From Odontocerum albicorne (Eukaryota > Arthropoda > Insecta > Trichoptera > Odontoceridae), in contig OX463855.1 in NCBI GenBank assembly GCA_949825065.1, positions 37,954,301 through 38,018,300 on the forward strand: a stretch of DNA of 64,000 nt, written 5' to 3'. The notes below the pieces were generated by a model that made no database searches, was not told the origin of the DNA, and saw only the letters and a list, made by a program, of their open reading frames with translations. Both the position numbers and the translations under genes were made by a program. Of the stretch, positions 11,816-23,354 are shown in pieces; within the stretch, counting starts at the first letter, position 1; every line of letters begins with the position of its first letter.

Positions 11816-14800
11816 GTAAGATCAATTAATTTAAATAAGTATGGTTGGTTGGAAGAGATTGCCACATTGCAATAAGTCTAGGCTGTACCGTTTACAACAA
11901 AACATTCATACAATAATGGAGTGGACAGAATATGGAATGAAATTGTTAGGGATGAGTGGGAACTTAAGGCTAAGTGTATGGATATTTCGATGGATTAAGT
12001 GTATGGATATTTCGACGGATTAAGTGTACGGATATTTCGATGGAATAAGTATATGAATATTTCGATGGATTAAGTATATGGATATTTCGATGGATTAAGT
12101 GTATGGATATTTCGATTGATTAAGTGTATGGATATTTCGATGGATTAAGTGTGTGGATATTTCGATGGATTAAGTGTATGGATATTTCGATGGATTAAGT
12201 TTATGGATATTTCGAAAGAAGGAAATGTAAAAAGTTAAATTCTATAGAGATGGAGTTTTAACTCAAGCGATAAGATTTAGATCGTACGCAACATCGCTAA
12301 TGCTGACAAACACTTAAGGGTTGATATCCATTAATTTGCTCTATACTTAGCTCTGTTTAAGAAGTCCGCCGACGATCTATGGGTCGAGATTTGAACGTGG
12401 AACCAGTCTCTTTAAATATTTTAACCCAGTACTTAATTGACTTGGTGCTAGGGTATTACTAGTATACTAATACTCGTATATTATATAATACTGCGTAATT
12501 GGTGCTTAATTCGAAATAATCGTCTAATAGTAACGTACGAACCATTGTTTTCATAGAATGTATGGACTCAAAACGCGCGCTATTGCCCCGTGAAGTGACT
12601 CATGGGCACTAAAATTACCAGAACCATTCGAGCAAATTACACCTTCCGCGTTCTTCCCCCTCCATGCATTCTTGAGTACTAAAATAAGCAAAAGTGCTAT
12701 TTATTACATAATGATTTCAAAAAAATCTATACAATAATTTAAATCAAAGTAACAGGCCTGTTCCACTTTTCAAAAGCATTATCAAACAGTAGTCAATGCA
12801 TACTTGTAGCGTACCAAGTTTATTTAGCAAAATATCATATTTTTACATCTATGACTTACAACTCACATAAAAAATCATGTTTGAATAGGAGCCGACTATC
12901 CTGATATGTTGAGAACCACAAGATTTTTAACTATCCCCCACAAAACTTCAACACTACACTATTATCTTTTCCCAAATTTGATGTAAAACACGAAGATTTT
13001 TTTTTGTTAAAAAGGTTTTTAAAACAAATCATTGGGTTTTTTTTCTTTCAGCCAAAAAGGTTTTTTTTTTTTTTTCAAACAAAAAGGTTTTATTAAGTGT
13101 GTTTGATTTGGTAAACATATTAAATCCTGGGGATGGATTTAAAAAAAAGAGCATTTTATAGTAGGGCACCATTTATATAACATTAAAAATGAAAAAAAAA
13201 ATCGTTCACTATACGCATTATTTTACAGAATTAAGAAGTTACAAAAGAAAAACGGGGCTATACGAGAATGTCCAGTGAAAAAGGGCTGTATTCCAATTAG
13301 AACTAGCAATCAACGTCAAAAGACAAAGAAAAATAACGAACCATCAAAAGAAAATCGTCCAAACTCAACAATCCCACCAAATGCGAAAAAACGTGTAGCG
13401 CTTTCAAAAATCGAATCAAATTACCTCAATCAATTCATGGAATCGGACACGTTCGTTTGTGTATGCGATGAACCTTCAAGTTCGAAAAATGGACTTAAAA
13501 TCCCGTCATGTAACTCGTCCGATTCTGGACAATATTTCAAACGTGATGATAAAATTATCAATAATCAAAATCAAGCAAGTACTAGTACTCTTGTTAATTG
13601 TGTTAATTGTGACAACGATTGCTGTGCTAGAACAAAATGTACAGTAAATTCTTCGTCCGTTAAAATTAACCAATTACCGAGAGATGACCAAAAACATAAC
13701 AACAAAGTTTCGTGTGACTGTCATGTGAATTCGCATGGTTCAAAGATGTCTAAAGACTCGATTAATCCCGAGCGTATTAAATTGTTGCATGATTTACCAA
13801 ATATATTGTCTGTATTGGTACCGACCAATATTACTCTTCCGACACCATCGAAAACCATTGAAGTGGATAAATCCAAACAGATACATCCTAGTCGTCAAAC
13901 CAAAGATCGAGGCTTGTATGTGCTTAGTCTAGCACCATGGGAATCTCCGAAGGCTCCCGAATCTGAGGGTATAGTTCCGAATCAAGCTTGTACATCCAAC
14001 ACTAAACCTTCAGTGCAGGACTATATCGATTCGTATTCTCTAATGTCACCTAGAATGAAAGAAAAATCTACAAATACTACTGAAAATTTTTATTCTATAG
14101 TGAAAGAAAAATATTCTCTACCAAATAAAATACTGGAATCATCTTCCACTCCGGCAGTTTACCTTAGTCCTGATGTAGGTAAAATGGACGTGCGGTGAGT
14201 TTTAATATTTTTTTATTTTTTATATTTATGGTCGATTTCGAATATTAAACATTTTTACTTATAAAATTATGGTCGATTTCGAATATTAAACATTTTTACT
14301 AGTAAAATTATGGTTGATTTCGAATATTAAATATTTTTACTAATAAAATTATGGTCGATTTCGAATATTGAACATTTTTACTAATAAAATTATGGTCTAT
14401 TTCGAATATTAAACATTTTTACTAATAAAATTAAAATTCTCAGTTCAAATAAATACAAAAATACAAGATTTTTCATACCATGATGCCTTTTCCCTATCGG
14501 AACAGGCTGAAAGGACAGTGCGCCTGACTTTCCGATCTCGACACATATCCATTAGCATTCTCATACAACTTCCACGATTTATCTGATTTTTTTACGTTTC
14601 TTTCTTTCAGAATATCATTCACTTGATCCAACCATGCTTTAATATTAAACATTTTTACTAATAAAATTAAGATTCTCAGTTCAAATAAATACAAAAATAC
14701 AAGATTTTTCATACCATGATGCCTTTTCCCTATCGGAACAGGCTGAAAGGACAGTGCGCCTGACTTTCCGATCTCGACACATATCCATTAGCATTCTCAT

Positions 14801-15819
14801 ACAACTTCCACGATTTATCTGATTTTTTTACGTTTCTTTCTTTCAGAATATCATTCACTTGATCCAACCATGCTTTCCTTGGTCTTCCTCTCACACGCCT
14901 TCCACTTACAATTACACCATATATTTTGTATCAAATATAAAAGTTAACAGTCTCACAAAATGTCACTAGATTGATGCACAAATACGTAAAAAATAAATAA
15001 ATATTAGGTTTATTGACAGCAACATAGTATGTACAAGATCACACCTGAATAACACTTCTAAAACACATAAATTGCAGACAATACATCAGACACAGAAGCT
15101 ATCAAAAGGTCTGGGCTCATCTAATAGCATCCCCTCGGCCAAAATACACCCCAACAATATAGGGCGAACCCAGCCACGGGGACACCAGATGTTTTTCAGC
15201 CCACACCCTTAATCAAGGTTGTTTCGCATTTTATCAGTTTAAAACATCATCAAATTACGTGAATTTTTACTTGATAATTACCATAGTTTTCAGTGCATGT
15301 ATGATATACTTAAAATGCAAATAATAACATGTGTTTTTTCATTTTTTTCATAAAAAAGGATAAAACAAACATTTAGTATAAAAAGTAAAACTATGTAATT
15401 TATTACCGCAAGTAGAAAATTGTTGACTTGTTTTGCTTCGATAGCACGTGTTTCAAAATGTGAATACTTGTGTATACGCATTAGCTTCTGCATATATATG
15501 TTTTGTTTTATTTTCACTTTACGGTCACAGTATGTTTTGTTTCATTTTTTACTTCAAGGCATTAGCCGAATTATATTAATTATTTTGATTCAGGAAATCT
15601 TTGGATACAGAGTTTTTCACTGCAAAAGACGAATTAAAATTAACAAAGAAAGAAAAGCCGCCTGAAGGGAAGAATGAAGTAAAAATTATGGCCAACAATG
15701 AATTGCCCAAAATTCAGACTGGAGAAGAAACAAAAGATGTGCTTGAGTCGGCAAGTACATCTAGTTCATTGCCATACACGCGGTCTAGTGACGTCGGCAA
15801 GCCAAGCAAATATAAAAAT
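11661..15819 (+). CDS. Gene X: unrecognised multi-exon gene (partial)
   Basis: Three plus-strand exons join in frame: 11661-11815, 13229-14194 and 15594-15819. Donors are GTAAGA, GTGAGT and GTAAGT, with TTTTACAG and TTGATTCAG acceptors. The joined product is at least 449 residues and has no stop, so at least one further exon lies beyond 15819; I could not find it before the transposon nest downstream. The N-terminal 52 residues look globular and basic (YDKRRSPMYYAKLTQAEKYR). The rest is low-complexity, rich in Ser, Asn and Lys, with a Cys-rich patch (CVNCDNDCCARTKC). I do not recognise the family. It has no signal peptide and no membrane segment. The start ATG at 11661 has A at -3, but an out-of-frame ATG lies ten bases upstream, so an earlier coding exon is possible. 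A nuclear or cytoskeletal role would be a guess. Confidence 0.6.
11838..11915 (+). mobile_element. SINE-1/LINE B tail fragment
   Basis: Contains GGTTGGAAGAGATTGCCACA followed by the usual TTGCAATAAGTC word. Only the shared 3' tail remains, inside gene X intron 1. Confidence 0.45.
11975..12215. repeat. 25-base tandem repeat in gene X intron 1
   Basis: About nine copies of GGATATTTCGATGGATTAAG-containing 25-base units. Flanking words (GAACTTAAGGCTAAGTG and GAAAGAAGGAAATGTAAAAA) belong to LINE A, so the array grew inside a LINE relic. Confidence 0.85.
12216..13228. other. Gene X intron 1, no recognised feature
   Basis: Intron DNA with homopolymer runs at 12996-13090 and 13140-13200. Nothing coding is seen. 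Confidence 0.4.
13229..14194 (+). CDS. Gene X exon 2
   Basis: 966 bases, open throughout, starting after TTTTACAG and ending at GTGAGT. The reading frame is fixed by phase 2 at both ends. The long open frame in AT-rich DNA with well-formed splice sites is the main reason to call it real. Contains the Cys-rich patch and a run of Ser/Asn/Thr-rich sequence. Confidence 0.65.
14215..14433. repeat. 41-base tandem repeat in gene X intron 2
   Basis: About five copies of a 41-base unit containing GGTCGATTTCGAATATTAAA, starting 20 bases after the exon 2 donor. Confidence 0.85.
14405..14876. repeat. 236-base direct duplication containing LINE A
   Basis: 14405-14640 and 14641-14876 are near-identical tandem copies. 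Each holds the end of the 41-base array plus a minus-strand LINE A segment (CCCTATCGGAACAGGC...CTTGATCCAACCATGCTTT). LINE A continues to about 14930. Confidence 0.85.
14993..15215 (-). mobile_element. LINE D 3'-end repeat, copy 1
   Basis: On the minus strand it begins GTGGGCTGAAAAACATCTGG and ends with an AATAAA-type signal. Two more copies lie at 17980-18206 and 18264-18505. It looks like the 3' untranslated end of a non-LTR element; no coding part is present. Confidence 0.5.
15440..15580. repeat. Interspersed repeat shared with 30000-30110
   Basis: A segment with the word TTTCACTTTACGGTCACAGTATGTTTT recurs at 30000-30110 with a few changes; 15440-15580 lies just before the gene X exon 3 acceptor. 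Family unknown. Confidence 0.45.
15594..15819 (+). CDS. Gene X exon 3
   Basis: 226 bases after acceptor TTGATTCAG, ending AAAAAT at donor GTAAGT, phase 0. Lys/Glu-rich (KKEKPPEGKNE) then Ser/Thr-rich. The frame runs on into LINE DNA if the donor is ignored; the consensus donor argues against that. Confidence 0.6.
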
Positions 15820-15939
15820 GTAAGTATTATTTTCCTTATTAATTTATTGAGAAATAATACAGTTTTTTTCGATAATAACAAGACACGATCTCTCTATGTT
15901 GAGTCACTAGAGAATTTGATGGTAGCGCTGTTACGACAT

Positions 15940-16780
15940 ATTTTTTTTTTTATCCACTTTGCACGGATTTCTCCTGTTACACAAAGAGGGTCTGCTTCTA
16001 GCGTTAGCTTATTCGTTAGGAATAATATCAGCCAGGATTCTTCTCATACTGCTAGACGGTACCGAGAATATATCAACCGTGTCATTCAGTTGGTTCAATA
16101 TCTCTATACCACGCGTGACTGAGTGTTTAGCCATGATATTCGTTCTGTATGTTGGTATGTAGAACAGAGGGTGATTCCTTGCAAGGCTATATTTATTGGG
16201 TACATATAAACTTAGTGCTTCTAGAATCGCGGGATAGTTAAAGCAACATTGGAAAACCTTTATTAGGAATATCGCAATGGATTCTTGCCTTCTTGTTTCA
16301 AGGCTTCTATAGTTACACACCGTGAGAAGTTCGGCATGGTGAGCATATTTTGGGTAATTGCCCTTTGTTCTGTACCATAGATATCTGAGGGTTTTTTTGT
16401 ATTTGTTCTATATTGTTTTTATATTTGAGCTGATGAGGAGCCCAAACCGTAGATGCATATTCTAATTTGGTTCTAATTAGAGAATTGTATAAGTTTCGGA
16501 GGATATCGGTGCTGTTAAATTCTCTTGATATTCTCATTATAAAACCGAGTAGTTTGTAACAGTCCGATATCAAACGTGAGACATGGTTAACGAACGTGAG
16601 TCCGACATCGAAGGTTACGCCCAAATCCTTGAATTCAGAAACTCTGTTTAGTGCCACTCCCTGTATAGTATACTGATGGTGAATTGGTGAAAACGATCGA
16701 CTATAAGATACACAGACACATTTATTAATGTTGAACAGAAGATGATTTTGCTCCTTTGTACTTCACTGGTTCGCGCTATA
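15940..16780 (-). mobile_element. LINE E 3' half with reverse-transcriptase C-terminus
   Basis: The minus strand encodes the C-terminal region of a Jockey/I-type reverse transcriptase in two overlapping frames, 16313-16657 (FKDLGVTFDVGLTFVNHVS, LEYASTVWAPHQ) and 16009-16320 (YRSLETRRQE). One frameshift separates them. The poly-A end is the T run at 15940-15951. A second copy lies at 41543-42705. Confidence 0.75.
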
Positions 16781-16783
16781 TAC

Positions 16784-17330
16784 ACATCGATCAATAAGTC
16801 TCGAGACTAACCAACATATGGCGCCTCTAATAACAAATCCATTCCATTCTCAGTTAGTATCAACTTTGAGAAGTTACGTGTCAAACTTTCATGATGTTCC
16901 GACATTGTGTCATTGAGTTACAGTGATTTTAGTGACGCTACTTTTGCTATTTTCAAAACAATGAAAAAAACAACGAATTTCGTGTGTTGATAAAACATTG
17001 CTTTTTAATGGGAAAAAATACCGTTCAAACTCAGCGATGGCTTGAAAAGTGTTATCCGGGCTCTGCTCCGTAGAAAACAACCATTTGTCGGTGGTATGCT
17101 GATTTCAAACGCGGTCGTACAGATACAAATGATGCTGAACGCTCTGGTCGTCCAAATGAGGCTGTTACACCAGAAAACATAAAAAAAAACTCAAAATCGT
17201 GATGGAAAATCACAAAGTAAAGTTGCGTGAGATAGCTGACATCCTGAAGATATCATTTTGTAGTGTTTACACTATATTGCATGAACATTTGGCATAAAGG
17301 CAAGTAAAGAAAATGTTTTTAATTTAATCA
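16784..17330 (+). mobile_element. Mariner 5' part, transposase N-terminus broken
   Basis: Starts with the terminal repeat CACATCGATCAATAAGTC, also found at 53427-54170. A mariner N-terminal DNA-binding region follows, broken by a stop and a frameshift (HCFLMGKNTVQTQRWLEK, then WYADFKRGRTDTND). The catalytic half and 3' repeat are missing. Confidence 0.65.
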
Positions 17331-17701
17331 TTTTTTGTGTTGGCAATGATACTCATTATTCCCTAATGAACGAGCCTCCAACTCTGTTCTGATGTTATCA
17401 GCTGGTACTAGAGTGATGTTGAACTGATGGGCGTTATTAATATCCGCGTCAGCAAACTGCTGCGATGCACAGCGATACATCAAGTTCTGTCAAAATGTGA
17501 AGTGTTTTCGTGTAACCCAAAAACAGGGGCGTGACCATGACCCCCAGTTGGAGGTTATAAAAATGTGTCTCCTGTCTTTACATACGTTAAGTTCATTAAT
17601 CTTTATTAGCAAATGAAAATAAATTAGATATAAAAATCTACTTCACTTGCCAATGTGATGAAGTGATCTCGTTCGAAAATTTCATATATGGCACACATGT
17701 C

Positions 17702-17947
17702 TTATTCTTCTTCCTCTTCCTTTAAATCATGATCTGTTTGTTCCCCTTCTTGTGACGTGGACTGCCAGCTGTCACGCCATCTCTTCGGAGGTCTTCCCGG
17801 TAATCTTCTTCCGGCTGGGTTCCCTTGAAGGGCGACACGTGGAAGTCTGTCGTCTTGCATTCTGTTTACATGTTCGTTCCAGTATCGCCTTCGTTGTATT
17901 TCCCATCTGACGATGTCTTCCGTACTACACTTTCTATTGGTACACAT
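17702..17947 (-). mobile_element. RTE-like LINE C-terminal fragment
   Basis: Minus-strand frame of 81 residues with the C-terminal signature RRYWNEHVNRMQDDRLPR and PGRPPKRWRD, followed by a (GAA)n 3' tail at about 17702-17725. Strongly 5'-truncated. Confidence 0.65.
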
Positions 17948-17979
17948 GTATTTGTCTTAAATACAAAAATTTCATATAT

Positions 17980-18206
17980 AAATAAATATACAATAGGTTT
18001 ATTAATAGCGACATAGTATGTACATAATATATTTAAATACACTTCAAAAAACACATAAATCGCAGAATATATATTAAAGACAGAAGTTATCAAAAGATCT
18101 GGGCTCATCTAATAACATCTCCTCGGTCAAAATACATCCCACCAATATAGGGCGAGCCCAGCCACGAGGACACCAGATGTTTTTCAGCCCACACCCTTGC
18201 ATGTGT
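17980..18206 (-). mobile_element. LINE D 3'-end repeat, copy 2
   Basis: Same family as 14993-15215, joined to its own AT-rich 3' tail. It follows directly after the RTE-like fragment. Confidence 0.5.
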
Positions 18207-18263
18207 AGAATAAGAAGAAAAAAAAACAGAAAAAAAGGATTCCACAAATACCACCTCAGGTTA

Positions 18264-18505
18264 ATTCAAACAAACAGATGAAGGTTCCCTAACAGCAACA
18301 CAATGTGTACATGTATGTATATAATAAACGCATTCCGAGTATTGCACACACATCTCAAAACAAACTGCAGAAAACACATTTAAGATAGAAGACATTAAAA
18401 GGTCCGGGCTCATCCCACAAACATTCCCCCGACCGAGATACACCCCACTAATGTAGGGCGAGCCCGACCGCAAGGACATCGGGGGCTTTCAGCCCACACC
18501 CCTGT
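18264..18505 (-). mobile_element. LINE D 3'-end repeat, copy 3
   Basis: More diverged copy; shares the words AGCCCACACCC, GGGCGAGCCC and TCCGGGCTCATC (plus strand) with the other two. Confidence 0.5.
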
Positions 18506-18599
18506 ACATCTGGACTAAAAAAAAACAAAATACTTTATATCTGTCCTGTATACTATCATACATTTATATAGGTTCATGTGTGAAGTAACTATAAAGGTT

Positions 18600-19945
18600 A
18601 ATTAATAGGTGGTAAACAAATGTCGAATGGGAACGCATGCAGATTGATGTATAATATGTTGATGATATGGTGATGCTGGCTGAGAATGAAAGGAATTGCC
18701 GAGTTAGATTAGTAAATTAAATGAGATATACAAAGAGGAAGATATGAAATTGAATGTTGCGACTTCCAAAGGTAACAGAAAAGTTTGATAGGAAAAATAA
18801 ATATAATATATATGGGTGAACAATAAACATTGGGGCAAGTTGACGAATTCTGATATTTGGATAGTATTTTCTCAGATGATGGAAGAGTTAAGAAGGATAT
18901 TGAACATCGTAATATGAAACAAAATCAGTGGACTTTAAAGTATATGAATTGGACGGTATCGAAACCTGTTAAGACAGTTTTGTACCAACTTTCATGAATG
19001 AGATTGAAACTTAGACATGAAAAGAGACTGAAGAAGACTGTATAAACGCTGTGGAAATGTATGCAGTGATAAACATACATGGAGTGACAATGTATGGCAG
19101 AATACGTAATTAAGTTATAAGGGATGAATGTGAACTTAAGGCTAATTTGTTGAGTATGACGAAAATGAGCACTCTGAAATAGTTTGGGCATGTAAAATGA
19201 ATAAAAACATTGTAATTTGTTTTATCAAACACCGTTTATTCCACTTTTTTGTAACGGTATAACCCTACTGGTTTCAAGGCTTTCCCCTCATCTTCAGGGG
19301 AGCACAAACAACACTGAATTATGTTTGAACTGGTACCGAGGTACACGCTTCTAACAATTAACATTGAAGGGAGTGTGGAAGGGTGGCGGTAAGAGAGGGG
19401 GGAAGGGTAGGGGAAGGGAGGGATGAGACGATCTCGGCCAGCAGCGGGGAGATTTTTGGGATATATGTGTTTACCAGATGTTCACCTCGATGCACTGACT
19501 TTGAAATTTCTAGGGCCTCCATTCTGTCCAATTTATTTCCGTTACTACTGATATGTAAGAATTTGACATAATCGATAGAAAATGTGTGGTTTTCACGGTG
19601 ACAATGATTAGCCATTTCAGAATAAATTAGAGGATTTGTTAAGGCGGATTTGTGTTCACGAAATCTCTTTTTTCAAAAGATCTTGAAACCGGTAGGGTTA
19701 TACCGCTACAAAAAAAGTGGAATAAACAGTGTTTGATAAAACAAAAATAAAATGTCTTTAAACCTGCACAATGTTAATGCCTTATCTATAAAAAATATAT
19801 AAATAATATATTGAATAAAAACTAACAAAACAAAAATGTAGTTCAAATGTGAGTGGAAGGCGGTGTAGAGGAAAGTATTGTTGGATGAAGTGAATAATAT
19901 TTTGAAAGAAGGAATCGTATAAATTCAGAAAAATCGTAGGATTTT
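18600..19945 (+). mobile_element. LINE A relic split by a Penelope-like insertion
   Basis: LINE A reverse-transcriptase sequence at 18600-19208 (a degraded ADD box region near 18660) continues at 19812-19945. The interval is a Penelope-like insertion with target duplication. No intact frame. Confidence 0.6.
19209..19811. mobile_element. Penelope-like element in LINE A, palindromic ends
   Basis: Minus-strand copy with endonuclease C-terminus (19358-19615: HCHRENHTFSIDYVKFLH) and terminal sequence, plus a plus-strand terminal arm at 19680-19811. The 11-base duplication TGAATAAAAAC flanks it at 19198-19208 and 19812-19822, splitting LINE A exactly. Confidence 0.8.
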
Positions 19946-20119
19946 TTAATAAAGTTTATGGATTGGGAATACGGGAAGTCTGTATGTCAAAATTGGAAAG
20001 TTTGCGACAATGCAATGGCGCTGTTGCAATAAATCGGTAATAAACTCTCATTCAAGAGTGAAAATTGGCATAAGTGAGTGACTTTTTTAGTATATCCCAG
20101 CACACATCTCTCCATGCTC

Positions 20120-21480
20120 ATCTGTACGATCTGAACCTTCTGTGCGTTTTATGCTATAAGCGTCCATGTTTCACAGACATAAGTACTGGGATAATACACG
20201 TGTAGACATTTCGCTTAACTTTTGAAAATGGGACATAACCTTTGAAAATGTTATTCAAACGTCCAAATGAACTCTATGCTGGTTTTATAGTTCGTGCTAT
20301 TTCGTCTAATTTTCCACTTACAAAGAAAATAATTTGGCCCAAATACACATATTCCTTGTTTGCCCTCTGTCCATCTTTGCCTGTTCCTGCAGTTGGTGCT
20401 ACAGATCATTTGGTTTTTTTTGAGAATATAACAACATCGTCTGCAAATCTCAAATGGCTCAAGAATTTTCCATCAATCAGTTAGTTGGCCTTAATTGTCC
20501 CGTTCCAGTTTACTAAAGACATATTTAAGTCTAGCTGTAAATAATGTTGAGGGTATAATATATAGTATCGGACGTGTGCGTCATCATAAAGCATTTTATG
20601 TATTTGTTTTCTTAATTGCTTAATATGTATAAATTCGTAGTTATATTTTGATGTTTCTTGGATATTTGTATGTAAAATTTACGTTTGTTGGGGTCCGTGC
20701 GGTGTCGCGACCGTAACAGGAATGTGTCTTATGTGCGGCCATCGCGAGACTATATCGCAAGTCAACCGGCCTCTGCATGCGCAAAACTGGTGAAAATTGT
20801 GATATTTCGCAAGTTGTGATGGCGTGCGCCGACGAAAACAAGCGCTTGCGATGAGCGATTGGCCGTACATAAGAAGGGTCAAAACCAAAAAATAAATCCT
20901 TCTCAGTTCACTCTGCCTACTGCATTTTACTTGCGACCATCTACTACCTGCCTAAGAGCTATTTCTTTACCCTGCTACTTTTCACCGATCTACGACTTTT
21001 CGACGTGAGCTGAATTCTCCGAGCATCGAACAGCAGCCACCCACCTATTGTTACAGTTCTTTGTACCAGTGGTGTACATTATAACCTTGATGAACTCCCT
21101 TACAAATTAAGAAGGTTTCAGAAGTTTTGTAGAAATGCATTTTTGCTGTTGCATCCTCATAAATGTTATCAAACAACTTAATACCTTCTCAGTGCCTTAT
21201 GGTTTTAGAGCTTCAATTATCGTAGCTTTTTTGACAGTGTCAAAGGTTTTGTACTTTAAAAGGCTAGGTATAGAGGAAGTTCATATTCTTCATACATTTC
21301 TATAATTTCCCACAACACTTGAATAAGATCCGTGGTACTGAAACCTTTCCTGAATCCAGCTTATTCTCTTGTCAATAGTTAGTTAATTGTCCTCCCTTGT
21401 TTCGAGAGCTAAGGTTGTATCAGGTACAGAAGGTTTGATCCTGAGTTAGAACGCTCTTGATGAGTTTATTTTCTAAATAG
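20120..21480 (-). mobile_element. RTE-like reverse-transcriptase relic split by an LTR
   Basis: Minus-strand fragments of the reverse-transcriptase palm: FRKGFSTTDLIQVLWEIIE near 21290-21350, and LRFADDVVIFSK near 20400-20470, the FADD catalytic box. The two parts are separated by the LTR at 20686-21055. Many stops. Confidence 0.65.
20686..21055 (+). mobile_element. Probable solo LTR
   Basis: A GC-richer 370-base block begins TGTTGGGGTCCGTGCGG and ends CACCTATTGTTACA (TG..CA borders). It contains CAAAAAATAAATCC as a possible polyadenylation signal. It interrupts a reverse-transcriptase relic. No clean target duplication was found, so the borders may be off by a few bases. Confidence 0.55.
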
Positions 21481-21949
21481 CGCTTTATAAAATTGTCATT
21501 TTATTAGTATAACTATTTCCATAAGTTTATGATGTTTTATTTTATCGATTTTTAATGAATAAAATATACATACAAGTCAACATTCATGTCTAGACACTTT
21601 TCTACAACTCACTTAGTGGTTTGGTTAGATGTGCTTTCATTTTTTTGCAACCACTTTCATTTTCTAAAGAAGGGCACTGACTTTGGACAATGTTGCGCCA
21701 CTGGTCAATCATATTCTCAATGGCTTTATGGAGTTTCACGCGATAACTGCCCGATAAAGAATTGTTTTGCTGTGTTTTCGATTTTTATCTATTTTCCTGG
21801 CGTTAGCGAACAAATACAATGATTCGATGATTTATTCGGTCCATAATAACTTTTTCGAGGAAGTCGAAGAATTCTTATCTTTATTTAAGCTTGCTCTAAT
21901 TGTATGGTCCAATAATTAAAGCGAGCTGAAGAATTCTGCTAGTAAGGTA
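21480..21949. other. No recognised gene
   Basis: Contains a minus-strand scrap (about 21650-21730, IDQWRNIVQSQCPSL) that may be transposase-derived. Otherwise nothing identified. Confidence 0.3.
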
Positions 21950-22265
21950 GAATTATATTTTCTCAGATGATAGATGAGTTACTAAGAATATCAAATAGCT
22001 TGTAGCTATAGGAAACAAAGTTAATGGAGCATTAAAACATACATACTCGAATCAGAAAATATCAAAATCTGCAAAGATGGTAGTCTACAACAGTATTTTT
22101 TAGTACCAACTTTGATGTATGGGAATGAAACGTGGAATTGTTACAAGAATAAAAAGAGCTGAAATAGTGCTGTAGAATTGTGTGCCTTGAACTTAAGGAT
22201 CTATGAAGCGTAAGCTTAGATGGTTTGGGCACGTGGAAGGAATGAATGAAAGAATAATAAAGGGT
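21950..22265 (+). mobile_element. LINE A relic
   Basis: Plus-strand copy recognised by TTTTCTCAGATGATAGA and the following broken C-terminal reverse-transcriptase region. Confidence 0.5.
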
Positions 22266-22269
22266 GTTT

Positions 22270-22600
22270 TTTGGGTGTGGCAGGATTTTGAATTAGCCCC
22301 CAAGATCGTATGATTTAACGCCTCCGGAGTATTTTCTTTGTGGTTATGTTAAATCACAGGTTTACACCGACAAACCCAAGACTCTTGATAAACTTGAGGT
22401 CAACATTTGTCGCGTTATTGGCGCCATACAGCCGGAAATACTCCACCGAGTCATCGAAAATTGGCGTGATCGAATTGGCAAGTGCAATTGGCAAGTATCC
22501 TCGGAGTGACGTGATCGAATTGGCAAGTATCCTCGGACTCCTAATGAACCACCAAGGGAACTTCTAATATGCCATTTGTCGGTTAAACCTAGACATCTCA
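22270..22600 (+). mobile_element. Mariner-like transposase C-terminal relic
   Basis: Plus strand: a frame with DLTPPEYFLCGYVKSQVYTD carries the third catalytic region, then IGAIQPEILHRVIENWRDRI, the usual C-terminal block of mariner-like transposases. Frameshifts and a duplicated stretch follow near 22480-22540. No terminal repeats found. Confidence 0.65.
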
Positions 22601-22802
22601 TTGATTAGATGCTGATCTTCCACCTGGAAGTCACATGTAAGCCCTTCAGAGTGGATCAAAGGAAACCATTATTAAAAATTCAGTGAAGTTTTTCAGCGAT
22701 GATTTTCAGCAGCAAATTTCTACTGTCATACAGTATCGGTTTAAAATTATTCGTTTATAGTATAAATTCAATCGAGGAAAAAATATTTAATTTGGTTATC
22801 GA

Positions 22803-22900
22803 CTTCCATGGCCTAATTGGTGAGACGTTTAACTTCCATCCCGATGGTTGTGTTCGATTATCGATGGTACCGAAAAAAAATACGAAAAAAAGGATTGAAT
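22803..22900 (+). mobile_element. SINE-1 head
   Basis: A box (TGGCCTAATTGGTGAGACG) and B-box-like GTGTTCGATTATC; tail not seen. Confidence 0.45.
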
Positions 22901-23354
22901 AATTAGTTTATTAACAATGACGAACATAACTTGCATGCTCCAATAGTTTTTGACCTGAACTGGGACTGAAGACAGTGTTGTCTCCCGTCTATGCTCTTCA
23001 ATATTCCCGCATCATCTATTCGGACATGTCGATGAGTATCATACTTAGTCACTTTGCGGTTGTACAACTTTTCGACTATTAAATTTTCTTTTGAGAAAAA
23101 AAAATCATTTGTGGAGTGAAATAATCTAAACAAAATTTGTTTTGACTGTCATTCAAAAATATATTTATCTGTGTATAGTACATTATAATTAATGTGTTTA
23201 AATATTAATTTTAAAATACAATACCTCATTGTTACACTTAATTAAGTTTCAATTGTGTACACTTAATTAATACTTTAATAGATGAACATAAATTCTTTCA
23301 TACCATATTCCTTTTGGGGTAGGCAGAGGATAGATATTTTCATATTTCCACACA

